Source: CAZRIE01 sp964600075 (lineage in GTDB: Bacteria; Bacteroidota; Bacteroidia; Flavobacteriales; Flavobacteriaceae). Taken from it: a DNA stretch of 43,767 bases. The notes under the pieces are model-generated. The model did no database searches, had not been told where the DNA came from, and was given only the letters and a program-made list of their open reading frames with translations. The position numbers were made by a program, and so were the translations under genes. Position 1 is the stretch's first letter. Every line of letters starts with the position of its first letter. Shown one piece after another: positions 34,249-41,256 of this stretch. The DNA is taken from contig CAZRIE010000025.1 of the NCBI GenBank assembly GCA_964600075.1, forward strand, positions 1-43,767, read 5' to 3'.

Positions 34249-34328
34249 AAGAAATCTCAAAACGATGGTTCAGAGATTATAATTTTGCCAACGCAGTATT
34301 AAACATTGGCATCAACTATCCTTTTTAA
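34249..34328 (+). pseudogene. Duplicated 3' end of the tamL-like gene
   Basis: These 80 nt match 31695-31774 at 76 of 80 positions, including the final stop (TAG there, TAA here). They encode the last 26 residues of the barrel in phase (KRWFRDYNFANAVLNIG). They have no start or upstream part, so this is a remnant carried by the tandem duplication that created copy 2 of the MG2/plug gene. Confidence 0.88.
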
Positions 34329-34363
34329 TACCTTAAAGATTCTATTTAGTTCCTGTTTTTGAA

Positions 34364-36748
34364 ATGTTCCATAATGTGAAATTTTTACTTCAATCCGTAC
34401 TAGTTTTATACTGCACGTTTTCAGTGGCCCAGTCTTCATTGATAGAGCGGCTACATGAGATGCAAAAAAACCCTCGATTAAAGGAGAAGGTCTATGTTCA
34501 TACCAATAAGACATCTTATTTTCCTGATGATGTTATCCGGTTCAAGGCCTATGTTGGCGATAGCATTAATCTGCCGTCGGCACAAACCCAGATTTTAGAG
34601 GTCAAGCTATTCGATGGTGAAGGCACCCAACTATTTGATAGAACAGTAGCCATAGCAAGAGGCACAGGTTCCGGACAATTCGAACTGAACGATGCTATTG
34701 CTCCCGGCACGTATTACCTTCAAGCCCGAACAAACTACATGCGCAATTTTGGGGAAGAACACCAGTACCTACAAGAAATTACAATTCTGGGGAAAGAAAC
34801 GTTCAATATATCCAAAGAAGAGCGTTTGAAATATGATATCCAATTATTTCCTGAGGGAGGTCATCTCATTGAGGATGTTCAAAATATTCTTGCCATTAAA
34901 GCTACGGCCAACGGTCGAAGTATTGATTTTCAAGGAATTATTACAAATGAAAAAGGCGAAACAATTGCCACTTTCCAAAATGAACATGAGGGGTTGGGGA
35001 GTTGTAGGTTTGTCTACAAAAAAGGGGAAACATATAGCGCAAAAATAAAGGTTCAAGACACCCTTCTTGAGCAAGCTGTGCCCGTTGCATTGGCAAAAGG
35101 TGTTTCGCTAGAGGTAGACACGTCAGATGAAGATAACCTCAAAGTATACTTAAAAACCAACGAGGCGACTTTCTACGATCAAGTCTATTCCAATTATACC
35201 CTGTTATACCACCAAGACCGTCAGCTCTTCCAGCTTGTTTCGGTGGCACGGCTCGATTCAATTAATGGACTGCTTGAAACCAACAAAAAAATATTTTTAG
35301 ACGGGGTGCATACCGTAACACTCTTTGCGGATGACCAACCTATCGCTGAACGTAAATTCTATATTGAGACCGACCAAAAAAAATCGTTTGTTTCTCTAGA
35401 GAAATCTAAAATCGACAGTGACTCAATTACATACCGTCTTTTATCAAAAGGAAAAAAGAAAAATCTAGATGTCGATCTAAGTGTTTCCATACTCCAAAAA
35501 AATTCGGAGGCGGTAAATGTAAAAAATACAATTAGCAGTGCCTTTCTGCTCACCCCATACGTCAGGGGCTATGTTGAGAACCCTGCTTACTACTTCGACA
35601 CTGAAAACAAAAAAAGAAAAGAACATTTAGACCTTTTATTGCTCACTCAAGGATGGACGGGGTACACCCTGAATGAAGTGATCGAAGCCATTAGCCCTAT
35701 CGAAAAATATACTTTTGAAACTGGTTTCGAACTTAAAGGCGAAATAAAAGGAGAGATAAAGCGTAAAAATCTGGTATTGATACCAGATAACTTCAATATT
35801 ATCGACAGGGTGAAACTACAGGGTAGACCTGAATTTATTTTTCAGAACTTGAGCGTATTCAAGGGCGATACGGTCAGGGTGGCCTACCAAAATTGGTTGG
35901 GCAAGATCATTAAACCCTCAAAAATAGAATATGATACGATTCAAAAGAGAAATGTTTCTACGCTTATAATTCCAATAAGAACTAAAGCCCCAAACGGCGA
36001 AAAGAATATCATCGGTCTTTCTAATAAAACAAAAAAATATGCGGCAAATGCATGGAACGATGACACCCCACCCAGAAATATCGACGGAACTATTAACTTG
36101 GAGGAAGTAGTAGTAACCGAAAAGAAACGTAGCGAAAGGTACTTACAACGAAGAAAAGTCATTAAAAAATATGAACCCATAGTTAGCGACATTGGCAAAT
36201 ACTATGATCTGCCCATTCCTAAAGAATCTAATAACTTTAATATGAGTTTGTTAGATTTTTTGGCGAGTCAAGGATACCGACCCGCTACGGTGAATAATGT
36301 CGAATATTATTTGAAAGGCCCATTTGGAGACCCCTCATTCGTATCTATAAATGGTAGACTGGTCGAACCTGAAGAATTAAGAAGCATACAATTACAGATG
36401 AAGGACATCGAAAATGTTATGGTCAATAATATTAAAACAGGCCTTAGCATTTTTCAAGTATTTACTTCAGAATCTTATGGGCGAGATACAACTGTGCTGT
36501 TTGACAAATTTGTTATTACAAACGGATTTGACCGAGCCAAAAAATATTATACGCCATTGTATGTTTTTGATCGGTCGAGACCCATTGATTTATTGGAAGT
36601 CGATTGGAAACCCTATGTAAAAACAAATAGGAAAGGAGAGGTTAGCTTTAAAATCGCAAAGGACGACAGGGTCAACAGTTTGCTATTCTTGATACAAGGT
36701 TTTTCGAACGAAGGCCATTTGATTTCTAAAACGATACTGGCAGATTAG
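34364..36748 (+). CDS. Large secreted MG2/TonB-plug-type protein, copy 2
   Basis: The 794-residue paralogue of the preceding gene has the same order: signal peptide, MG2-like domain (KVYVHTNKTSYFPDDVIRFK; LNDAIAPGTYYLQARTNY), beta-rich middle, INLEEVVVTEKKR plug-like start, and C-terminal domain (KKYYTPLYVFDRSRPIDL; LLFLIQGFSNEGHLIS). The start may be ATG 34364 or GTG 34376, which aligns with the GTG start of copy 1. The two copies differ most in the linker and in the plug-like part (residues about 540-700) and are identical at DNA level over 397 bp in the middle. Function is unknown. Divergence of the C-terminal halves suggests different ligands. Confidence 0.85.
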   Translation: MFHNVKFLLQSVLVLYCTFSVAQSSLIERLHEMQKNPRLKEKVYVHTNKTSYFPDDVIRFKAYVGDSINLPSAQTQILEVKLFDGEGTQLFDRTVAIARGTGSGQFELNDAIAPGTYYLQARTNYMRNFGEEHQYLQEITILGKETFNISKEERLKYDIQLFPEGGHLIEDVQNILAIKATANGRSIDFQGIITNEKGETIATFQNEHEGLGSCRFVYKKGETYSAKIKVQDTLLEQAVPVALAKGVSLEVDTSDEDNLKVYLKTNEATFYDQVYSNYTLLYHQDRQLFQLVSVARLDSINGLLETNKKIFLDGVHTVTLFADDQPIAERKFYIETDQKKSFVSLEKSKIDSDSITYRLLSKGKKKNLDVDLSVSILQKNSEAVNVKNTISSAFLLTPYVRGYVENPAYYFDTENKKRKEHLDLLLLTQGWTGYTLNEVIEAISPIEKYTFETGFELKGEIKGEIKRKNLVLIPDNFNIIDRVKLQGRPEFIFQNLSVFKGDTVRVAYQNWLGKIIKPSKIEYDTIQKRNVSTLIIPIRTKAPNGEKNIIGLSNKTKKYAANAWNDDTPPRNIDGTINLEEVVVTEKKRSERYLQRRKVIKKYEPIVSDIGKYYDLPIPKESNNFNMSLLDFLASQGYRPATVNNVEYYLKGPFGDPSFVSINGRLVEPEELRSIQLQMKDIENVMVNNIKTGLSIFQVFTSESYGRDTTVLFDKFVITNGFDRAKKYYTPLYVFDRSRPIDLLEVDWKPYVKTNRKGEVSFKIAKDDRVNSLLFLIQGFSNEGHLISKTILAD
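35354..35750 (+). repeat. 397-bp block identical to 32797-33193 (copy 2)
   Basis: Second member of the identical pair described for copy 1. The codons on both sides (for example the Asn/Glu/Ile choices just before GAAATAAAAG) are clearly diverged. Confidence 0.9.
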
Positions 36749-36791
36749 GTCGATTTTATAAAACTGCATTTTTAGGCCTTGTTTATTTTAT

Positions 36792-36799
36792 TACTTTTG
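36792..36799 (+). promoter_or_regulatory. -7 element of fba
   Basis: TACTTTTG fits TAnnTTTG and lies 37 nt before the fba ATG at 36837. The -33 partner is not clear. Confidence 0.45.
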
Positions 36800-36836
36800 C
36801 CCTTTAATAAAACAAATAACTAAACATAGAAGTCTT

Positions 36837-37904
36837 ATGGCCCACAATATAAAGCCCGGCGTTGCCACTGGCGATGAAGTACAAGAAATTTTCAATTATG
36901 CTAAAGAAAAAGGGTTTGCCCTTCCAGCAGTAAATGTTATTGGATCAAATACTATAAATGGAGTTTTAGAGACTGCCGCAAGTCTCAACGCTCCGGTAAT
37001 TCTTCAATTTTCAAATGGCGGCGCCCAGTTCAATGCCGGTAAAGGTCTCTCGAACGAGGGCCAGAATGCCGCCGTACAGGGTGCTGTAGCCGGCGCAAAA
37101 CATGTTCACCAATTGGCAGAGGCCTACGGGGCGACAGTTATTCTGCATACCGACCATTGTGCTAAAAAATTGCTGCCTTGGATCGACGGAATGCTCGATG
37201 CCAGCGAAAAACATTTTGCCGAAACAGGAAAGTCGTTGTTCAGTTCGCACATGATCGACCTTTCTGAAGAGCCTATCGAAGAGAATATCGAAATATGTAA
37301 GGGTTATTTGGAACGTATGAGCAAAATGAATATGACGTTGGAAATCGAGCTGGGTATTACCGGAGGCGAAGAAGACGGCGTAGATAATTCAGATGTCGAC
37401 GATTCAAAGTTATATACTCAACCCGAAGAAGTGGCTTACGCCTACGAAGAGCTTTCAAAGGTGAGCCCCAAGTTTACGATTGCTGCCGCTTTTGGAAATG
37501 TTCACGGCGTGTATAAACCGGGCAATGTGAAATTGACCCCGAAAATCCTAAAAAATTCGCAGGAATACATTTCCGAAAAATATGGTGTAGAGCATAATCA
37601 TATCGATTTTGTATTCCACGGTGGTTCAGGATCTTCAGTTGAAGAAATACGTGAAGGCATTGGCTACGGTGTTATCAAAATGAATATCGATACTGATTTG
37701 CAATATGCGTTCTTGGCAGGTGTCAGAGATTATGTTCAAGGCAAAAAAGACTATTTACAGTCTCAGATAGGAAATCCTGATGGGCCAGATGAGCCCAATA
37801 AAAAATCTTACGATCCACGTGTGTGGCTCCGTGAAGGCGAAAAAGCATTTATCGACCGCTTAAAAAAAGCGTTTGAAGACCTTAATAATGTGAATACCCT
37901 ATAA
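36837..37904 (+). CDS. fba: Class II fructose-bisphosphate aldolase
   Basis: It cleaves fructose 1,6-bisphosphate to DHAP and glyceraldehyde 3-phosphate using Zn2+, in the cytosol. The 355-residue protein is of the E. coli FbaA type. Zn-binding segments are HTDHCAKKLLPW, the EIELGITGGEEDGVD region, NVHGVYKPGNV and FVFHGGSGSS. NMDTD-type substrate contact is seen as KMNIDTDLQYAF. The C-terminal segment SYDPRVWLREGE is typical. accD follows 27-36 nt later on the same strand, a probable two- or three-gene operon with the downstream lipoprotein. Confidence 0.97.
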   Translation: MAHNIKPGVATGDEVQEIFNYAKEKGFALPAVNVIGSNTINGVLETAASLNAPVILQFSNGGAQFNAGKGLSNEGQNAAVQGAVAGAKHVHQLAEAYGATVILHTDHCAKKLLPWIDGMLDASEKHFAETGKSLFSSHMIDLSEEPIEENIEICKGYLERMSKMNMTLEIELGITGGEEDGVDNSDVDDSKLYTQPEEVAYAYEELSKVSPKFTIAAAFGNVHGVYKPGNVKLTPKILKNSQEYISEKYGVEHNHIDFVFHGGSGSSVEEIREGIGYGVIKMNIDTDLQYAFLAGVRDYVQGKKDYLQSQIGNPDGPDEPNKKSYDPRVWLREGEKAFIDRLKKAFEDLNNVNTL

Positions 37905-37940
37905 ATTTCAAAATTATCTACTAACGCTAATATGGAAGAT

Positions 37941-38801
37941 ATGACGGCTTGGTTCAAAAGAAAGGAAAAGGGAATTCAAACGGCTACGGAAGAGAAGAAA
38001 GACACTCCGAAAGGACTCTGGTATAAATCTCCCACGGGTAAAATTGTTGAATCAGAGGTACTTGCAAAAAACTTTTATGTAAGCCCCGAAGATGACTATC
38101 ATGTGCGAATCGGCAGCAAAGAATATTTCGAAATACTTTTTGACGATAATAAATTCAAGGAACTCGATCCAAGACTTACTTCGAAAGACCCCCTGAAATT
38201 TGAGGACACCAAAAAGTACTCCGATCGTCTAAAAGCTGCCCAGAAAAAAACGGGGCTCAAAGATGCGGTCAGAACGGCCGTGGGTAAATCTTTGGGTAAA
38301 GATTTGGTGATAGCCTGTATGGACTTCAGTTTTATTGGTGGCTCGATGGGTAGTGTAGTCGGCGAGAAAATTGCTCGGGCCATTGATTATGCCATAAAGA
38401 AAAAGTTGCCATTTTTAATGATTTCCAAATCGGGTGGAGCCCGTATGATGGAAGCAGCGCTGTCGTTGATGCAGCTCGCGAAAACCTCTGCGAAATTAGC
38501 GCAATTGGCCGAGGCTAAGATTCCATATATTTCTTTGTGTACTGATCCCACGACTGGGGGCACAACGGCTTCGTATGCCATGTTGGGCGACATTAATATC
38601 TCAGAGCCTGGTGCCTTGATCGGTTTTGCAGGTCCGCGTGTGGTTAAAGAAGCTACTGGCAAAGAACTCCCAAAGGATTTTCAGACGGCTGAATTCCTTA
38701 AAGAGCACGGCTTTCTCGATTTTATCGTACATCGTAGTACACTAAAAAAGAAAATTAACCTGTACATCGATTTGATAGAGAACAAAGCGATACGGTCCTA
38801 A
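37941..38801 (+). CDS. accD: Acetyl-CoA carboxylase carboxyltransferase subunit beta
   Basis: AccD, with AccA, transfers carboxyl from biotin to acetyl-CoA to make malonyl-CoA for fatty acid synthesis. The crotonase-like core is clear: DLVIACMDFSFIGGSMGSVV, MISKSGGARMMEAALSLMQL, DPTTGGTTASYAMLGD and EPGALIGFAGPRVVKE. The N-terminal zinc ribbon of the E. coli protein (two CxxC pairs) is absent. The matching region reads GLWYKSPTGKIVESE and NFYVSPEDDYHVRIG, with no Cys. I place the start at ATG 37941 (MTAWFKRKEKGIQT, 286 residues); ATG 37932 is three codons upstream. Confidence 0.95.
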   Translation: MTAWFKRKEKGIQTATEEKKDTPKGLWYKSPTGKIVESEVLAKNFYVSPEDDYHVRIGSKEYFEILFDDNKFKELDPRLTSKDPLKFEDTKKYSDRLKAAQKKTGLKDAVRTAVGKSLGKDLVIACMDFSFIGGSMGSVVGEKIARAIDYAIKKKLPFLMISKSGGARMMEAALSLMQLAKTSAKLAQLAEAKIPYISLCTDPTTGGTTASYAMLGDINISEPGALIGFAGPRVVKEATGKELPKDFQTAEFLKEHGFLDFIVHRSTLKKKINLYIDLIENKAIRS

Positions 38802-38811
38802 AATTTTTCTG

Positions 38812-39294
38812 ATGAAAGTACTATATTTTTTAGTTCTTGCCTTTTGGCTCTGTTGTTGTTCTACGGATAAAGAAACTATGTTCGCCGTGAACGAATCTGC
38901 AGAGTTATCTTTAGGCGAGGCACGGATAAACGAAGTTTCTGTTACCGGCGATTCAAATGCCTACACATTTAATGTGACGGTCGAAAGCCCAGATACCGGA
39001 TGCGACCAATATACCGACTGGTGGGAAGTTATCGATTTGGAAGGTAATCTTATCCATAGAAGAATATTGGCACATAGCCATGTAAACGAACAGCCTTTTA
39101 CCCGTTCAGGAACTAATATCAAACTGGCAAAGAATACTCAGGTATATGTCAGGGCCCATATGAATACCTCTGGTTATGGTGCAATGGTTCAAAAAGGTTC
39201 GGTCGAAAACGGATTTACTTCTGCCGAACTTGATATTGAATTTGCGAAAGATCTTCAAAAAAAAGCACCCTTACCAAATGGATGTGCATTTTAG
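38812..39294 (+). CDS. Lipoprotein of unknown function
   Basis: The 160-residue protein has a lipoprotein signal with a Cys run (FWLCCCSTD). A beta-rich domain follows with EARINEVSVTGDSNAYTFNV, CDQYTDWWEVIDLEGNLIHR and the final PNGCAF, so two cysteines could form a disulfide. I do not recognise a named domain. It starts 10 nt after accD and is probably cotranscribed with fba-accD, though no functional link is evident. An inverted repeat lies downstream before the convergent lipoprotein. Confidence 0.8.
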   Translation: MKVLYFLVLAFWLCCCSTDKETMFAVNESAELSLGEARINEVSVTGDSNAYTFNVTVESPDTGCDQYTDWWEVIDLEGNLIHRRILAHSHVNEQPFTRSGTNIKLAKNTQVYVRAHMNTSGYGAMVQKGSVENGFTSAELDIEFAKDLQKKAPLPNGCAF

Positions 39295-39462
39295 CATCAC
39301 AGAAAAACGACCTTTACTCCGGTCTATTTTGAAGGTTACTGACTTTGACACGATGGCTATAACTATAATTCGGCCAACAGCCGGATTATTTCTTAATGGA
39401 TCTAAGTTATTTGGTCAGAAATAGGATCATTAATAAATACCTAAGTCAAAAACCATTTAAGC

Positions 39463-39527
39463 ACGTTCCGGCACCTTCAAGTTTTTTGTTTATGTTTTTC
39501 AGAAACAACTTGAAGGTGCCGGAACGT
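39463..39527. repeat. 21-bp perfect inverted repeat between convergent lipoprotein genes
   Basis: Arms 39463-39483 and 39507-39527 are perfectly complementary over 21 bp around a 23-nt T-rich loop. It lies between two convergent genes (39294 end, 39556 end), so a bidirectional terminator is the simplest reading. The arms are GC-rich relative to their surroundings, and no long T tract follows. No gene is seen in the rest of 39295-39555. Confidence 0.82.
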
Positions 39528-39555
39528 TAATACCTTAATATCCTGTTTTCAAATA

Positions 39556-40455
39556 TTAAAATGGAAACTTAGGAGGGAATTTTTTATGGAACCTTTTTAA
39601 GATAACTTCTTCAATTGTTCCGTCAGGGTAGGTCAAGATTCCTGTAGCGTCGCAGCTTCCGTCACCAAAATCCAAACTGGCTTCGAGATTATTTCTTGAA
39701 ATCTGCAAAATTCCGCTTACAATAAACCTACAGGACATTTCCCTTCGTAAGGGTTCAACGGTACTTTTTGTAAAAATAGCACCAAGTTTTCCTTCGTATG
39801 TCGCCTTACCCGAAATCAAGAAAACATTGTCTCCCCAAAAGCCAGACCCATATCCTTCAATCCATTCCCTGGTTCGGTTAGCTGTATAAGTCATGGTATC
39901 GCCTTCAGGCCATTCAGCAATAAAGTCGGCTTCCGCCACAGATTGAGGATTGCCCTTATCGTTGGCACGCTTACGCACAATGCTCGCACCCCCTTGAATC
40001 GACACCCTGTTAAAAGTGAAGTTCTCCAAGGAAACATTTAATGTTTTTGTAACGGCCTCCATATCTTTCGAATAGCTCAAAAATATAATTCCGCTTAAAA
40101 CATTACCATTGCGTAACTCACAGCCATCACCGAAATCAATGGCCTTCTCAATGCTTTTATCCGTAACGACAGTAGTAATAAGAACACAATCGGGAATAAA
40201 ATCCGACGTAAAGGATGCCTTTTGAGTAAATGAAAGTTCATCTACCGCATAAATATCTTCGACTAGGGCGGTTATATCTTCAGAAATAAGTTCCACCTCA
40301 TCACTAGCGTTAAGCTCAGTAGCGCTGATTACTTCAATACCGACCAATTCATCATCAACAATATCCGCTGAATCATTTTTACTACAGGAAACAATAAACA
40401 AGGCTATTGCTAACAACACTCCCGTACAACTTCGCATTCCAAAATTCTTTTTCAT
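39556..40455 (-). CDS. Lipoprotein of unknown function with repeated DFGDG motif
   Basis: The 299-residue protein has a lipoprotein signal (LLAIALFIVSCSKN), an acidic helical stretch, and two beta-rich halves. Each half contains a DFGDG motif: AIDFGDGCELRNG (about residues 125-137) and ASLDFGDGSCDATG (about 265-278). The second is followed by a small strand pair and basic end (KRFHKKFPPKFPF). I do not recognise the family. The repeated Asp/Gly motif with a nearby Cys could bind a metal, or could simply be an internal duplication. Confidence 0.8.
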   Translation of the reverse strand: MKKNFGMRSCTGVLLAIALFIVSCSKNDSADIVDDELVGIEVISATELNASDEVELISEDITALVEDIYAVDELSFTQKASFTSDFIPDCVLITTVVTDKSIEKAIDFGDGCELRNGNVLSGIIFLSYSKDMEAVTKTLNVSLENFTFNRVSIQGGASIVRKRANDKGNPQSVAEADFIAEWPEGDTMTYTANRTREWIEGYGSGFWGDNVFLISGKATYEGKLGAIFTKSTVEPLRREMSCRFIVSGILQISRNNLEASLDFGDGSCDATGILTYPDGTIEEVILKRFHKKFPPKFPF

Positions 40456-40690
40456 AATATTAATTTTAAAGATTTGTGACTATTTAACTTGTAAAATATC
40501 AAAAGGTTTAGCAGGCATATACAGTTGATATTCAACTATAAAACATTCTAAATACTAAATACCCTACTTGGGCGCCATCGCTCGTAACCTTAAAAAATGT
40601 CTTTAACACCAGCTTTTACAGTAGTTTGAGCAGTCAAGAAAATGCAAGACATCAACAGCATTAAACTGTGTAGAATCATAAAATTAATCT

Positions 40691-40717
40691 TATATTTGCG
40701 CCCTGATTGAAAATCAG
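40691..40717 (+). promoter_or_regulatory. rpsO -7 element and 5'-end hairpin
   Basis: TATATTTG (40691-40698) fits TAnnTTTG. CTGATT (40703-40708) and AATCAG (40712-40717) form a 6-bp stem with a GAA loop, which would sit at the very 5' end of the mRNA, about 35 nt before the ATG at 40753. This could stabilise the transcript or take part in S15 control. The remaining 40456-40690 stretch holds no gene I can support. Confidence 0.45.
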
Positions 40718-40752
40718 TCAGATACATAAAAATCATTTAAAATAATATTGGC

Positions 40753-41022
40753 ATGTATTTATCGAAAGAAGTAAAAGCCGACATCTTTAAGAAGCACGGC
40801 GGAAAATCAGAGAACACAGGTTCTACAGAAGGTCAAATTGCTTTGTTCACGCATCGCATTAACCACCTTACAGGACATTTGAAAAAAAACAAAAAAGACT
40901 ACAATACTGAACGATCATTGGTACGTTTAGTAGGTAAAAGACGTAGTCTTCTCGATTATATGATAAAGAACGATATTGTGAAATATCGTGAGCTTATCAA
41001 AGAATTGAGTATTAGAAAATAG
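40753..41022 (+). CDS. rpsO: 30S ribosomal protein S15
   Basis: S15 binds 16S rRNA helices 20-22 during small-subunit assembly. The 89-residue protein shows TGSTEGQIALFTHRINHLTG HLKKNKKDY-type sequence and LVRLVGKRRSLLDYM, with C-terminal RELIKELSIRK. The length is exactly typical. As in many bacteria it is followed by pnp, but here two tandem terminators lie in between. Confidence 0.98.
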   Translation: MYLSKEVKADIFKKHGGKSENTGSTEGQIALFTHRINHLTGHLKKNKKDYNTERSLVRLVGKRRSLLDYMIKNDIVKYRELIKELSIRK

Positions 41023-41023
41023 T

Positions 41024-41059
41024 AAAAACAGGGGCTGAAAAATTTCAGCCCCTGTTTTT
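41024..41059 (+). terminator. First terminator after rpsO
   Basis: A near-perfect 17-bp inverted repeat (41024-41040 and 41043-41059, containing CAGGGGCTGAAA and TTTCAGCCCCTG) begins 2 nt after the rpsO stop and ends in five T. Confidence 0.8.
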
Positions 41060-41064
41060 ATAAG

Positions 41065-41087
41065 GTCCTGAGGCTTCGGGACTTTTT
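41065..41087 (+). terminator. Second, tandem terminator after rpsO
   Basis: GTCCTGA (41065-41071) and TCGGGAC (41076-41082) form a 7-bp stem (one G-T pair) with a GGCT loop, followed by five T. It stands 5 nt after the first terminator. Confidence 0.65.
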
Positions 41088-41154
41088 GTATATTTTTAAG
41101 TAAAAGTCCCTGTTTCGACTGGGCGAACTCAAAAAGCTGCACACAGTTTTTCAT

Positions 41155-41241
41155 TGGTCATCACAACACACACAACAACTCCGACCAGAGGAACAAAAAT
41201 GGCGGAGTGACCATTGTTTAACAAAATCCCGTACGCACGGG
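41155..41241 (+). promoter_or_regulatory. Structured pnp leader
   Basis: Two hairpins are visible before the pnp ATG (41257). The first is ACTCCG (41178-41183) with CGGAGT (41203-41208), extendable by GACC/GGTC-type pairing of 41155-41159 with 41209-41213. The second is CCCGT (41228-41232) with ACGGG (41237-41241), loop ACGC, ending 15 nt before the start codon. PNPase autoregulates through a leader hairpin in E. coli; a similar role here is inference. Confidence 0.4.
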
Positions 41242-41256
41242 TATTAAATCAATTTT

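Noticed and set aside
39556..40455. Possible defence-system or toxin-antitoxin pair among the two convergent lipoproteins
   Set aside because: Both have lipoprotein signals and beta-rich bodies, are convergent and not coupled, and show no catalytic or nucleic-acid-binding motifs.
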